DNA from: Megalobrama amblycephala
Lineage: Eukaryota; Chordata; Actinopteri; Cypriniformes; Xenocyprididae
Assembly: GCF_018812025.1 (NCBI RefSeq)
Contig: NC_063057.1
Location: 16,770,138 to 16,834,137 of the forward strand
DNA: 64,000 bases
Direction: 5' to 3'
The position numbers were made by a program, and so were the translations under genes. Numbering within the stretch: position 1 is the stretch's first letter; each line of letters begins with the position of its first letter. Of this stretch, positions 48,169-62,311 are shown in pieces. The notes under the pieces were generated by a model. The model was given only the letters and a program-made list of their open reading frames with translations, had not been told where the DNA came from and ran no database searches.

Positions 48169-48956
48169 AGGTCCCGTTTTTCGTGGTTTTTTGAAGCTTT
48201 GATTGTGTTTATAGTGTGCAATATAACATGTGTTCATGTTTCGCGTGTAAAAAAACACAGTATTTTTCACATAATTTACTTATCTGTATACCGCTGTTTC
48301 CACTGTCATAAAAACGGGCTGATGACTTCCTTGTTCTATGAAGTCCCTCCTTCAGAAATACGTAACGAGTTCTGATTGTGCCAGCGGTTCCTGTGTTGTG
48401 ATTCGACAGCAGCTTCTGCTACATCTTTCAAGAATAATCTTTGTGCGAATCCGGCATTAAACTGATTGAGATTGAGGAAGCTGTCCTCAGCAAAATGTGC
48501 TGCACATAGTTTTACATGTGGATTATAATTTTCGGGGGCCGAGTTAAACATAAATTGTAACCATTGATCTCTAAGTACAGCGTCCCTGGGAAGGCCAAAC
48601 AAAGGTGATTGGACTGCGGGATGAAAATAACAGCGTTTCGACGACATGGCGACAAACACACTCTGCAAACGCAACTCTTGCTATTCTCCGTGGGAGCGCA
48701 ACAAGACCACGCCCCCTTTTTTGTGTATTCCTGTGGGCGGAGGTTAGTCAAAAAACTGTTTTAGTGATGTCATTAAAGAAGGAAGTAGAGGGATGTAGTC
48801 CAAACTGGCCGTTCGATGTAGGCGACTTCTGTTAAATAAAATCTCGCTTGGCATTGAACTTTGAGCTTTAAAATTTTACAGATTTTATTTATACTCTAAC
48901 AACAACATTACACACTAACTAAAGTTTGAAACATGGGATCACGAAGAACGAGACCT
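48169..48956. mobile_element. TTAA element with THAP-domain fragment
   Basis: TTAA at 48165-48168 (shared with the element to the left) and 48957-48960. Ends AGGTCCCGTTTTTCGTGG and CACGAAGAACGAGACCT. It is 788 bp. It contains the minus-strand THAP remnant 48336-48674. Known: Kolobok transposons use TTAA sites and encode THAP-type DNA-binding domains, so this is probably a Kolobok-derived deletion product. Confidence 0.85.
48336..48674 (-). pseudogene. THAP zinc-finger remnant within a TTAA element
   Basis: Seen: a 112-codon frame with SSKRCYFHP, then LFGLPRDAVLRDQWLQFMF, then KLCAAHFAEDSF and FNAGFAQRLFLKD. Known: THAP domains have a C2CH zinc site, a conserved LP..P/LR..W helix, C-x2-H-F, and a terminal AVPTIF box. 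The tryptophan, CAAHF and flanking hydrophobics are present. The first cysteine pair is incomplete and AVPTIF has become VAEAAV. No further transposase is present, so it is a fragment, not a working gene. Confidence 0.6.
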
Positions 48957-48960
48957 TTAA

Positions 48961-51059
48961 CTTTACTCTGTATCTTAAATATCTGATGAAATTAAAAATA
49001 AAAGAAAAATGTAACATGCAAAGGCCGCACACTGTCAACAGCTTTAAGGCATGGCTAAAAAAGTAAAAGCAATATAAACTATTTTTGTTATACAGTAATA
49101 GAAATAAAAATATATAAACAATATATTTAAACATTTAGGGAAAAAAAATATCGCAAACTATTTTAATGTCATGCAGCAATATAAAAAAATATATATAAAA
49201 AATGATTACCATTTAAACTTAGGGCAGAGAAAAAAACAATTGTTTTTAAATCTCTGACAAATTTTTGAAAATAACAATAGTCAAATTCCCTGATATTTCC
49301 ATTTTTTAATGACAGATCAAGCGCATGGGAGAAAAATAAAGAAAGGAGACAAACCTGTCATACATAATTATACTAACTGCAAACTGACACGTAATTATAC
49401 TCCCAAATATCTACACAAGGTGACAAACCCATCTCTGCTATGAATTAGTTTCCACCAGCTGAAGACAAACAGCAGCTAATACGTCTGTTGGAGACGTGGT
49501 TGCTGACGCTAATGCCGAATCTAATCTGTCAGTGCGGGTAACTGAAAGTGTTCATTACTTTACTGAGGTTTCAGTTACACAACTACATAGCACCCCCACC
49601 CTAGAGAGAAATTACACACGGCCTCTGGAGATACACACAAACGTTCCTTTGCCCAAGGAATTACGTTTCACTACTGATCCCACACTTTGAGTAATTAAAT
49701 CTAACTAATTAAAGAACACAGAGAAAAGGAAAAGAATTGATAGAGACAGAGAGAGGCAGCGCGCGCAAGCTTTTCCCTGCTCCGCATGGGGTGCTGGAAA
49801 CCGGAGATGTTATCAGGGCGATTTGTGGGTGTTTAGAGTCTTTTAAATGAAGTCGTGAGCTGAGATCATCACAGCGTCAAGCCATGCATTAACCGCAGAC
49901 TGCGCAGTGCTCATAAGAGATGGCAGCTTCAGCCCAGTGATACCACAAAATCAATCAGAGCTGTTTATTTTCAGTCAACACATCTCTGTATAACAGCCTG
50001 AGTTTGATTCGCTGGGGAAAATAGCTATGCAGAGGTTGCAGACATGTTCAGATTTTGTCAAAACTTGATTTGATTACTATTTACACTGAAATGATGATAG
50101 TGGCAAAACACATATTGCAGACATGTGCTCGGATTGAATTACGGTGTGATATGCTGCAATACTCCACACTTCTTTTTAGAGATGGTTTGAAGTCGTCAGA
50201 AAACATGGATTGAGAGTGCAGGAAATAGCTGTGCATTTATTGGCACAGACTACCTGTTCCATGATGACAAAGTGGATCTGTGAACTGAATTTGTAAAATT
50301 TTTTATCCGAGAACCTTAATTTCTTTTAAAACAAGTCAATGAACTCGACAGACACTATGGTAAGGGGCAACTATTATCTGCACATCAAATGCTGAAAAGA
50401 TCAAAATATTCTTTTCACATCCTCTCTGGTGTCAACTAATAGCGAAAATTTCCTATAACTGATGGCAAAAATTAACATGAATAATCTGTTTAAGAAGGTC
50501 ATCAAAATCACAATGATGCAACGATGACTGTCCTGTTCCTTTTTAAGCTTATGAATGTGGCCTTGATGAAAAAAAGCGTTAGAGTTTCATATAATTGTTT
50601 TCCTCTTTAAAGCTTAGGTGTTTAATGTTAAAGTGCCACAGAGCTTCCAATGTTTTAAAGTGGCAAAAAATCTTTTCATTTATTTTGAAAGGACATTAAT
50701 GCAAATTACAGTTTGTTCCACCTAGCGGCATTTAGTCCTCCCTGAGGTAGTTGGTACAGTACAGCCTCCTTTAGTGTATTAAGCACTAAGCTGTAAACAG
50801 AATTCAATCTTGCATAGGTCTTTTTTTGTAGGGCTGATAAAAACAAAACAAAAAAAAAGTTTTTAGGTCACAATCAGCTACAAAACATCTTATGTTATAA
50901 AATTACAAAATAAATAGAATAATGAACAATTATGCAGAGATTTGCACTCCTGTAGTCCTTTTCTGCCTAGCTCTGGTGATTGGCACATCTGGAGGATGTC
51001 GTCATTGTGCTTTTTTAAAATAAAGAAAACCACCAAGATGCCGCTTTCTGCCATCCCGG
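48961..51059. other. snd1: snd1 intron, no gene recognised
   Basis: AT-rich unique sequence. An isolated TAGGGCTG-like motif at 50830 has no partner end. Nothing else identifiable. Confidence 0.4.
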
Positions 51060-51342
51060 TTTCCTTTTCATGTGGAGCGTGTCCCAAAAATGTATCGAAA
51101 CTCAGCTTATAGGCTACTAGCAGTCTCTTGCGTGCCATCTGAGCTCGTTTTGGATGTCTGCGTAGATTGTCTTTTCTTTTGCTTCTTTTTCCTCACGTGG
51201 CGGTTAGCAAACATTGTTGCATTACCGCATGCACCCCCTTCTGGATTGGAGTTTGGATTGCCTGTGACTGACTGTATTCATCATCTGATTATTCACCGAT
51301 CCGTGATGGCTCGGGATGAATACATGTACCGTAACACCCCTA
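51060..51342. repeat. hAT-like terminus fragment ending in ACACCCCTAA
   Basis: The right part tgaatacatgtaccgtaaca, cccctaat is typical of the inverted end of a fish hAT element (TTAGGGGTGTTACGGTAC). The left boundary is unclear. Confidence 0.4.
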
Positions 51343-51356
51343 ATACACACACACAC

Positions 51357-51698
51357 CAGGGCTGCACGATATATCGCATGAGATTGTCACGCGCATTTCG
51401 TCAGAAAAGCCGGTTCCCAGATTACCGCTAAATCGCCATCACCTGCTTTCAAATGGAGCGGCATTTAATAGACAGAGCCGTAGATCACTGAAAAGCCACG
51501 CAATATCGCGTTCATTATCGAAGACGATTCATCTGCGATATGAACGCGATATTGCGTGGCTTTTCAGTGATCTACGGTTCTGTCTATTAAATGCCGCTCC
51601 ATTTGAAAGCAGGTGATGGCGATTTAGCGGTAATCAGGGAACTGGCTTTACTGACGAAATGCGCGTGACAATCTCATGCGATATATCGTGCAGCCCTA
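51357..51698. mobile_element. 342-bp foldback hAT-like element (copy 2)
   Basis: CAGGGCTGCACGATATATCG at the left, CGATATATCGTGCAGCCCTA at the right. The arms are almost perfectly self-complementary. Same length and interior as 18943-19284. It is inserted in a (CA)n tract, so ACACACAC on both sides fits but does not prove an 8-bp duplication. Confidence 0.9.
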
Positions 51699-51706
51699 AC
51701 ACACAC

Positions 51707-53083
<1,377 letters not shown>

Positions 53084-53960
53084 ACATACAGGTTTGTGAT
53101 CATGTGTGAATCTGAACGGAAGAGGGACGAAATGTGTGTTTGTTCACTAAAACAGCTCCTTGAATCACAGGACAGTTGGCCCCATCATGGACTAGGTCAC
53201 TACCAAGGGCGAATTTAAATGTCATGTTTAATGACTAGCTGCTATCACACTGAGCAGTGAGATCACTTGGGGCATTTAGAGGGCAACAAACACAACCTGC
53301 AATGTTACCTAACTGGAGTTTGATGGAGCGGCTACATTTAATAATCATCATATCTGGAGTCTGAAAAACGCCCTTCAGATATGATGTCATATTCATGCCT
53401 GGTTGAATATGGAGTTGGATTAGATGCCCATTAGTGTAAAAACCCTGAGAGCCTGTCATTTAAACAAAACAAAGGAAGCCAATTTAAATTATGTGATTCA
53501 TAAGGCTTTTTGCTGCTGACACTGCTTAATCCAAGTAGAACGCTATCCATTAACATTTCCATTCACAATTGCAGACGAATGTGACTTGCATTCTGCCATC
53601 TTTGCTCATGGGCACAGAATGTTTTTTTCTCAAGTCAATCACCTGATCCATAAAAGTCATGTGGCTAACCCCCCCGGAGCCACAGGACAATTAAATTACA
53701 GATATCGACTGATTGATAAGAATGTGCAGAGTCCCAAATCCTTCACTTAGCGACTAAGTTTGGGCCATGACATCAAAGATGGGGAAAGATATAATAAATA
53801 AATGACATATATATATATATAAAACCAGACTATAAAGCTATTTTACAATGGCCATCAATAGAGAAAGATTTTGTCTGTAGTTTCAGTATGTACCAGCAGG
53901 GGCTAACTGGACCATGACAACTGTTTCTGCATTGGTTTTAGAAATGAGGACAGCACTCAC

Positions 53961-54102
53961 CGGTTTCCACGTCCTGTGCGTAGAAGTGCATTCCATCTGT
54001 GATCTCGGTGACATACACGGATCTGTACTTCGCCACACGTTCTTTCTCCTCTGGGAGCTGAGCCACCTCTTCTTTTGGTTTCTCTTCGTAATTGGCCCAG
54101 AG
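53961..54102 (-). CDS. snd1: snd1 exon, start of Tudor region (seventh exon from the 3' end)
   Basis: Seen: an open 142-nt segment read on the minus strand from an attaacag acceptor to a gtgagtgc donor. It starts in phase 0 and ends with one base of a glycine codon. It reads [16 protein letters not shown]..., then [20 protein letters not shown], which closely matches vertebrate SND1 just before and into its Tudor domain (human has WAHYEERPVEE and VTEITDDLHFYVQDVETG). Known: SND1 (Tudor-SN, p100) has four staphylococcal-nuclease-like repeats, then a Tudor domain inserted in a fifth, incomplete one. It acts as a transcriptional coactivator, in RNA splicing and decay, in RISC-associated cleavage of edited RNA and in stress granules. 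The upstream exon, which should end with a basic KEK-like stretch, was not found before base 64000, so the intervening intron exceeds 9.9 kb. Confidence 0.95.
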
Positions 54103-57100
54103 CTGTTAATACAGAAATTTTCCACAGTTTAAAACAGGATCTAAAAATTACCAATGCACCAAAGTCAACAAGCAACAGTGTTTGTAACCCATCTTACTTT
54201 GTTTATGAAGTAAATGGGGTGCATTTTGATTTCATGTTCACATAAACCTATTAACACCTCAGATTGGACCAGATCTGAGTGGTTTCATCTGTTGGCATCA
54301 GTGTGAACGCTGCATTTGTCCTCTGCACTTTATGGATGACAGGCGGTACTGGCTAGATTTGAGCAAAGCCGTAAGAGACAAAGGGCAAAGCATCAAGAAG
54401 AAAGAGTGAGCTCATTAAGACTTGCGGTTGCAAATCATAAATTTGAGTATTTCAGCATTGTGCCAAAACGAAGGGCGAGAAGTTCTACTTTATCAATGCG
54501 TTATGAAGTGTCAAGAAAAGAGCCCCTGTGTGCATTGAAAGCAGTTTGTTTTGCTTACTAAGTGCTGAGGGTTGAGTCAATTACGAAATACAAACATAAC
54601 GAATTATCAGGCTCTTACGCAACTGTCCCTTCAGTTTGGAGGCTTTATTAGCAAATGATATTCATCGGCTATTGAAGTTTTCCCCATTATTCCAGGAGGA
54701 AGCTAATTATGAACCAGACTTTTATATGCGCTTCCTCACAATGCTGGTTTTAGCTAATTATGTCCACCAGGACCGCAGGACCAACATTTAAAAGCCAATT
54801 TCACCACCACCACCACCACCAGGACTGGGGAAAAAAAATAAAAAAGTGAGCCACGAAATGATAAACTACAGGGTCAAACTACCCAATTACATCCGATTAT
54901 TTCCCCAGAGGCGTGACAAAAACAAGGGAAGATGGAGGAAAATTATTCCTCGGGGAAAAACGGCAGGGTTAATGAAGATCTAAACATGCCACGCTCCACA
55001 AACCACTCCACAGCAAGGGCGTTAAGTCTAACCTCACTACCCACAATGCCCTGGCACAGTAAAACAAAGTTATAACCAAACCTGCAGGACCAATTGCAGT
55101 CACCCAGAATTAAGTGTCAACACTTGTTACCATGCCGACTGTCACGATGTCATTTCTGGCACCGCCGTCAGCGCAGACTCTGTGCTTCCTGTGGCCATGT
55201 GACCTCTGACACGCACCATAGAGGCAAGGGCACTTGAGACACGCGAACAGGCGGACATATGCAAAAACCCACTCTCACGTATCCTCCACTGCAAAAGCAC
55301 AAAAGAAGCCACAAACACGCACTCTGACTCAAAGAGACACACTGCACCCTGGGCAAATGACCTTCTGTGAGCAACCAACCATTCTTGTTTGTTCCACATG
55401 AGTGCAGGTATATGACTGCTGCTGGGCGGGGTCATGAAGAGAAAGGATTTGTGATGTATTCTGTCATTGAGCTGCCTGTGGCCTAAATCCATAGCAATAA
55501 GCCACAAAAAAACAAGTGTGACAGAGTGAGAGACAGAACGAATGAAACGACAGCTTTGTTGCAAATTAACAACAGTCCTCAAAGGACGAAAAAAAAAAGC
55601 CACATTAGAAGCAGAAACATGAGTGAAAACCTCTAACATGGGCTAATGAGAGACTCTAAACTCTGATTGAATAAGCCCTGTTTGAAACAATGGTAAAATT
55701 ATGATAAATCACACATTCAAAATGAATACAACAAAAAATTATTCTTCATTGCATAGTTTTGCTAATGAAACATTAATTTGTTAAACCCTGCCTGAAAACC
55801 ACAATGAACCAATCTTTGCTTGTCGGATTTCTCAAGTTTGAGAGCTTAAACAATTATAATACAGGTTTTGGGCATTACCTTGAAATCACAGAAATGCATG
55901 CTATTTACTGGCTTACTGCTTTATTATTTGTAGTATAAGTCATTGGAAGCAGCAGTTTTTGTCAATAGTATGTTAGTGTGTCTGTCCCTGTTGTGTTGAG
56001 CACTCAAGGAGAGGTCAGACTTCTCTTCAGGGACTAAAGATACAGCAGAGTTACATTCATAAAAACTGCATCTCTCACACACCGAGTTCAGGGGAGGGGG
56101 CCGTTCCAAATGCTGATGAAAGGTGACAGCGTGTCAATTCCAATAGAGTGTGTTCCGCCCAGCGAGAGCGAATCCCCATCAACACCCAGAGCGCATACAC
56201 ACACAAACACACAGGGCCAAAGGGAAAGAATCAAACGTATAGTCCCAGTTCATACCGGAACACACTGAGCTTTACCTGCCAAATTAATCTACATCCAATA
56301 GAGTTATATGCATCAAACACTGCTGCACTGCAACTACAATACCCATAAGTCATTGCACCTGAGGCAGGTAACCTCTACAAAACAAAGATGGTAAAACTTG
56401 GTCTAATCCAGCTTTTTTGATAAAATGCCTTTCACTTGCCATCTAATAATGCTTTAAAAAGTCATGGTTATTATTAATCAAATTATACTTGGTAAATCAA
56501 TTTAGCATTCATTATATTCACAATGAAGGCACCTTTGGAAATAAAGGCTCATTAATTCAAGAGAAGGCTCTTTCTGAAACTTCTGTGTGAGACATAATGG
56601 CATGGCACACTCATCCAACACATACGTACACACAGCATTCTTTGTGCATCACATCCACTTAAACTCAGGAGCTGGTGCATAAACTAGATACTTAGAATAC
56701 TCAGATGTGAATTCAATGAAGGGGAGGAATTTTTTTTTTTGTTTTTTTGTTTTTTTTGGGGGGGGGGGGGGTGCATTGTATGCCAGGAAATATCTCAGGT
56801 TCACTGGCCATTAGCAGTGTATATTTAAAGATAAAGCTTTTTTTTATATTACAGAACAAGTATAGGAATAAACAGATGGTCTATTAAACTGAGAATATTT
56901 TGCTAGCAGTGCTTTAGTTCTTCAAAGTGAAACAATTCAGGTTTCCAAATGAGGGAAATACTTCAGTAAATCTATCCAACCGTCTGGAGAAAAACACTTA
57001 GAAACTTAACTGAAGTTAACATTAAACACCTGAAACCTATTTTATTTCCAGGATATTCAAACAGAATGTTCATTAAATATACATTTTATCCAAAAAATAT

Positions 57101-58230
57101 CCAGGTATCATATATTTATCAGTCTCTCTACCGGTTAGAAACCCACAGATCGTGACTGAGATGTGGAGGCTGAAGGTCAAGTTCACACTCAAGGTCAACA
57201 TATATCAATGGCTTTTTTTTTTTTTAATAATGTGCATGGTAAATGACAAAAAAAATTAAATGAAATAAAATAGAAGGCCTGAAGTTTGCTGTCCACCACA
57301 CTTGGAAACTGCTAAACATCTACCAAGGTTAGGACAAGAAAAAGGCTGCAGATGGATTTCAGAAGATACACAACCATATTTCCTTCCACAGAGTGTGATT
57401 AGGTCTGCCCCAAACACCGCTGAATATGTGGCTTATGCAGTGCTGGGCTATACAGGCACCACAAGGAAAACTGAATGGTAATTGGAGAGGTGGAACACAT
57501 AAGGGTGTTTTAGCTGAGTCAATTAAGGTCTACGACCCATGATGTCCGTCTGCTCGATTCGTCTGTGCATATTGATGAAGCTATTAGCAGTATGGAATGA
57601 CTAACAAGACAGACATGCCTTTACGTCCAATGCTTTTTTATACACCAGAATCATCACAACCAACTGCAGATGGATATGCTGTCTATATGCATTATCAAAG
57701 TAATGATTCACCGACTGCGGAAATACAATACAAATGCCACAACCTGGATATAGATACAAGCACGACCAAAAGAGAACGATCGGAGCAGAAAAGGTTTCGC
57801 CAGTCCTTTTGCGTTCTTCATGATGGCATCACTAATTATTGTTTCCGGGTTGTTTTATGTGGAAAAAAAAAAAAAAAAAAAGTTGAAAAAGTTTTTTTTT
57901 TTTTTGGAGTGCATGTTTTGCAGAAGATAAATGAATTGGCAAGCCTGCGCAGGAGTTAAATTAGGATTTCAGGTGTGGTGGAACCCTAAAATTAAGTGCT
58001 CATTTTGGTGACCCTATAGGTAAAGTATGACATTTATCTCCAATCCACCTAAATATAATATTGTTGAAACCCTTGATTATAGAGTTCTACACATGCTATT
58101 AAAATAAGTAAAAAAAAAAAAAAAAAAAAAAAAGAAGTTAGAATTAGAATAAATATAAAATTAAACATTACATAGAACAACATTTTCCCTTTAATCTCAG
58201 GTGCAATCTACAGTGGCCATTTATGGAGGG

Positions 58231-58261
<31 letters not shown>

Positions 58262-58790
58262 GAAAATCCTTCTAGAATAAAACGATTGCTCTGGATCAAT
58301 ATGCACTTATTTCCAGTGCCTTGAAACAATGTGTACTGTGTAAAGCACTATACAAACTTTATAATTTACTTGACACTGCTTAAATATATCAATAAAGTAG
58401 GAAGACCGTGACGGAATGCGACCATATTCTGTTTGCAACTAAAACGTGAAGCCGATTAGCATGCATGACTATATGCTCCCTCAGAGGACTGGGGGGAAAG
58501 GGGGAGAAAAGAAGAAAATCAATGTGAAAAGATCCATGAATGACAACAGCACTAAGCCTTGCTTGTTTGAACTCCTCTTGATTGACATCTGACAGCTATA
58601 ACCTCTGACCCCAGCACATGCCTACATCGAAGCAGGACATGGAATCAGCCGCAGTATATAACAGTACTGTTTCGCTACTGTGCATGCTAACAAGATTAGC
58701 AAGAGCGGAGATGGAGCCAAGTACTAATGAGGCTGGTGTACCAGTGTACAGCATGTTGGGAGGTATAAGTAGTATGTTTATACCGCAAAT
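54103..58790. other. snd1: snd1 intron, left part of the intron leaving the window
   Basis: No exon found. 54640-54970 is unique and TAATTA-rich (ggaagctaattatgaaccag; ttagctaattatgtccacc) with a (CAC)n stretch. 56731-56771 is a T-rich run followed by twelve G. A-runs lie near 57862, 58109 and 58232. A 165-codon minus frame at 55142-55639 shows no family features. Confidence 0.45.
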
Positions 58791-59122
58791 CTACTGATTT
58801 TCAATGATCATGTCATATGAATAGACTTTCACTGCCCAATGAGAAACTTCAAACAGACAGGTCCAGTTATGCTTTCTGAAATCCAAATAGCTTTTAAGTA
58901 TGTAAGCCTCTTTAGTCTGAAGGAGTTTAGTCTGCAACCACCTCCCCACCCACAAACAATTCACGCTTTCAACTCCATGTCTAAATGTAGCTGATGTGTT
59001 AACATGTCTGAATGCTTCCAAGTGCCCAAGCAATTCCACATATCAATCCCGAGGCATTAAGATGAGAACTACCAGCGACAGCTTGCACGCATTTTCCAGG
59101 TAAATGCATGCAAGCGTAATGC

Positions 59123-59124
<2 letters not shown>

Positions 59125-59163
<39 letters not shown>
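59125..59163. repeat. (GA)n microsatellite
   Basis: 39 bp of GA repeat followed by a G run and an A run. Confidence 0.95.
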
Positions 59164-59168
<5 letters not shown>

Positions 59169-61170
59169 AAAAAAACATTTCATGCTAATATGACTGTAAA
59201 GCACCACTGTACTACACCGCAGGAAAAAAAAAAACAACACTCTGGGATTTCACTGTCAACCTTTGTTTCACTGGTTCAAACGTACGCAAAGCACACAAGT
59301 CTATCCGGTGACAGAGGGCAGACCGACCATCCATCACACGTCCCAAAGTCCACATCAATCTACTCAGGGATGCTGACAAACACATCAACTAAGCGACCTA
59401 CACTGTCAGCATCCACTTAACCTGCAAACACTGAGCTAGCGCTATAAAGTCACTTAGCATAATCACACACGCAGTCATACACTCATCTGAAAACACACAG
59501 AACCACTGTAAGCTGGATAAATCCAGCGTTTTCCGACCCAACCAACTTAAGACGGGGTGACGTCGGGTGAACTCAGAGGGGAGGGGTGTGTGGAGCAGAG
59601 GTGGACGTGGAGTCTTGGATGTGGTTACTTAGCGGATAAATTTATGCATTAAAAGTGCCCAGGTGGCATGGCACTTTGGGAATCAACAGCTGCGAGATGT
59701 CAGCATGCGGGGAGCTTCTCTTCAGCCTCATATCACCGACAGCAGCTGTTCGGATGCAGTGGCGGCCGCGCAGCTTATACCGCGGCTTACACCGCTAATG
59801 TCACTACCCTCCTGTCAGCCGTTACAAACTCCCACCAGCCTGAAATTTCTGCACGGTAAAGGTAAGAAATCACCAGACACTCTGGCCCCCGTCGCAGTGG
59901 CGTTGGTGTTGAAATGCTAAGCGGTTTAGTACCATTTCTGCGTGGGTTAACTATGACAACGAAGCCTGTTTGCGCAAAAACCCAGCCTGGTTTTGAGGGG
60001 CCTGGCACACGTCGCGACTCCCCACCCGCACAGATGATGCCCCCAGGGAAACACGGCAGCATATGGGGCCTTACACAACAACACAGACTTTCTGCTCCAA
60101 TGCTGACTTTACACAAAGCTATTAGAGGAAGTTCGCAAAAGATGACAATGTAGAAAACAAAACGATGTATATAAAAGAAACCGCTAACAAGGTTGAGTGA
60201 CAAAAAAAGACAATATAGGACGGGACATGTTTCGATCCATCGGTCGTCGACTGGATGGAGGCGGATTTGAACGTGAGCTTGATGGATGGAGCAAAAACAA
60301 GCATTTAGTGAATTTCTATTTCATGCCAACTTCAAAGCACCAGCAAGTATGTGAAAGCTAAATTGGCTGTTGAACTACAGGTTGACTATTCTGCCTATTC
60401 CTAGACCTAATTTTGCTGTTGCAGTTCAAGGAAAATGTATTCAAAGTATTGAATGCATTGGAGGAGGTCTGATATTCCAATCTGAACAAACCTCCTGATG
60501 TATGTACAAAGCTGAGAAAAATAAAAAATAAAAGCCTTTCAAATCAGTATTCATTTGCAGTAAAGACTAGAAGCGGAGCTATTTAAAGCGGCTTATTTCC
60601 AGCTAGCCTGCCTACCTGCTGTCTGCCCACACTTCACCACATGAAATAACCACATGCGACATATGTTTTAATCAGACTCCGCCATGACAGAGGGCTTCTG
60701 GGAAAGACACGGAATTCAAGTGAAGTCTTCACACAAATCCATTTATCAAATAAACCGTGTTTACACAACCCTGACCTAAAGAGGTTTATTTTTTCTTTTT
60801 TTTTAACGTTTCTTTCTACAAAAGGAGTCAGCACACATAAATGTGCACAAATTAAAAGCAAAATAATCAACTTTATTTAACCCAGCATGTCTTGATGCCC
60901 GGTTGTCATGGCTACAGTTTATCTCTCGAAAAGCAGCCTCTTCATTTTCTCAGATCGAATATTCCACCTCTCGCAGCTTTGCTCATCGACTCGCATCTGA
61001 CAAACATGGGCGTTTAGCTGTCTTTACACAACCGAGATACTGAGAAGCCGGGTAGTAAAAAGGAGGTAAGATGACAAAGAGAGAAAAATTGGACTGACAT
61101 CGACAGACGTTCTATAGGGGGACACTTATGTCCTGAAGGAGGCCTGGTAGCCCACTAAAACCAGTCACAT

Positions 61171-61172
<2 letters not shown>

Positions 61173-61202
<30 letters not shown>
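61173..61202. repeat. (CA)n microsatellite
   Basis: 30 bp of uninterrupted CA repeat in the snd1 intron. Confidence 0.95.
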
Positions 61203-61203
<1 letters not shown>

Positions 61204-61448
61204 CATGGCTGGCTGCAAGCCCACGGCACAGATGAGAGAGAGGGGAAATACTGAGAAAAGGGAGTTGCATGCTGGGAGAGAGAAAGAGAAGCGCATGAGA
61301 GAAAGATGAAAAGAGGAAGTGAAGCCTGAGTACGTGTTTACATAACAGTGCAACTCCTTGAGGGTAGACAAAATGCCTGTCTGTTTGAGTAGAGCGAAAG
61401 AAATCACTCTAGAACTCTGAATTCAAAAGGAAATGTGCACTTTAAAAA

Positions 61449-61591
61449 AAACAGTTCATCCAAAAATTAAAATCGACATCATTTATTCACCTGCATGTAA
61501 TATGGCGATATTTTGAAGAATGTGCTGGTTTCTCTTTTCCAAGCAATTACAATGAATGGGGACTGGAGCTTACAAACCATAAAAAGCACCA
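61449..61591. mobile_element. Left half of a TTAA foldback element
   Basis: aacagttcatccaaaaatta, then tcatttattcacctgcatg and atattttgaagaatgtgctg match the left half of the 29132-29434 family. It is cut at 61592 by another element. Confidence 0.6.
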
Positions 61592-61595
61592 TTAA

Positions 61596-62150
61596 CCCTC
61601 AGGAGTCTGAGGCTGATCTAGGGGCCTGGAGTAGTTTTGACATGCCCTGACATTTGTGCTTTTTTCAGTTGTTTATAAACATATTAATGACAAAAATCTC
61701 ATTACACTGTATTCAGCACAAACTAGGCTACAATAATATGTGAGCAACAATTATGTACATGTTTGTATTTTTGAGAGCATTACGTATATGTGTGTTTTTT
61801 GAAAAAAAAAAAAAAAAAAAGTCACTGGAATGCATACTAAATGTTTTTTTCACAAGACTTTTGGGAATTGTATATTTTAGTCTAGAGTTTTTGCTTCAAA
61901 ATGATGTGGAAATTATCCTGCCTACTCAAACACAAAAAACAATGTATTGATTTTAAATTTCTAAGACACTTTTTGTTTAGGGAGCCCGTATGCAAAGAGG
62001 CGTGAATCTTCATGAATAATGCTGTGATTCACACCTGAGGAGATTAAGACCCTGCCCCTAATGAGCTGCATAATGAGCCATTAGGTCAGGAATGAGTCAA
62101 CTAAGAAAGAATGCAATGACAAAAGACATATATCATTTTTTGTTGAAGTT
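61596..62150. mobile_element. Truncated element with CCCTCAGGAGTCTGAGGCTGA end
   Basis: It starts after TTAA (61592-61595) and runs parallel to the reverse complement of 28127-27600 (agttttgacatgccctgaca; attcagcacaaactaggct). The right boundary was not found; about 62150 is an estimate. Confidence 0.6.
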
Positions 62151-62311
62151 TATTTAAAATATAGTTGAGAGTCAAAGACACATTTTGAGTACACAGTTAT
62201 ACCTGGAAATAAATCCTGTTCAAAGATATATGTGAACATCACATACCTGGCATTTGGTGTTTCTGCAATGGAGGAAAAAACCAAAAAACCAAAAAAAACA
62301 AATAAAAACCC

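Larger units (their letters stand above)
58791..61448. other. snd1: snd1 intron with GA and CA repeats and a GC-rich block
   Basis: (GA)n at 59125-59163 and (CA)n at 61173-61202. 59650-60060 is CpG-richer than its surroundings (gtggcggccgcgcagcttat; acgtcgcgactccccacccg). Frames of 60-138 codons there are unsupported. Confidence 0.4.

Noticed and set aside
55142..55639. 165-codon minus-strand frame in an snd1 intron
   Set aside because: No recognisable domain, no clear splice context, and does not fit SND1.
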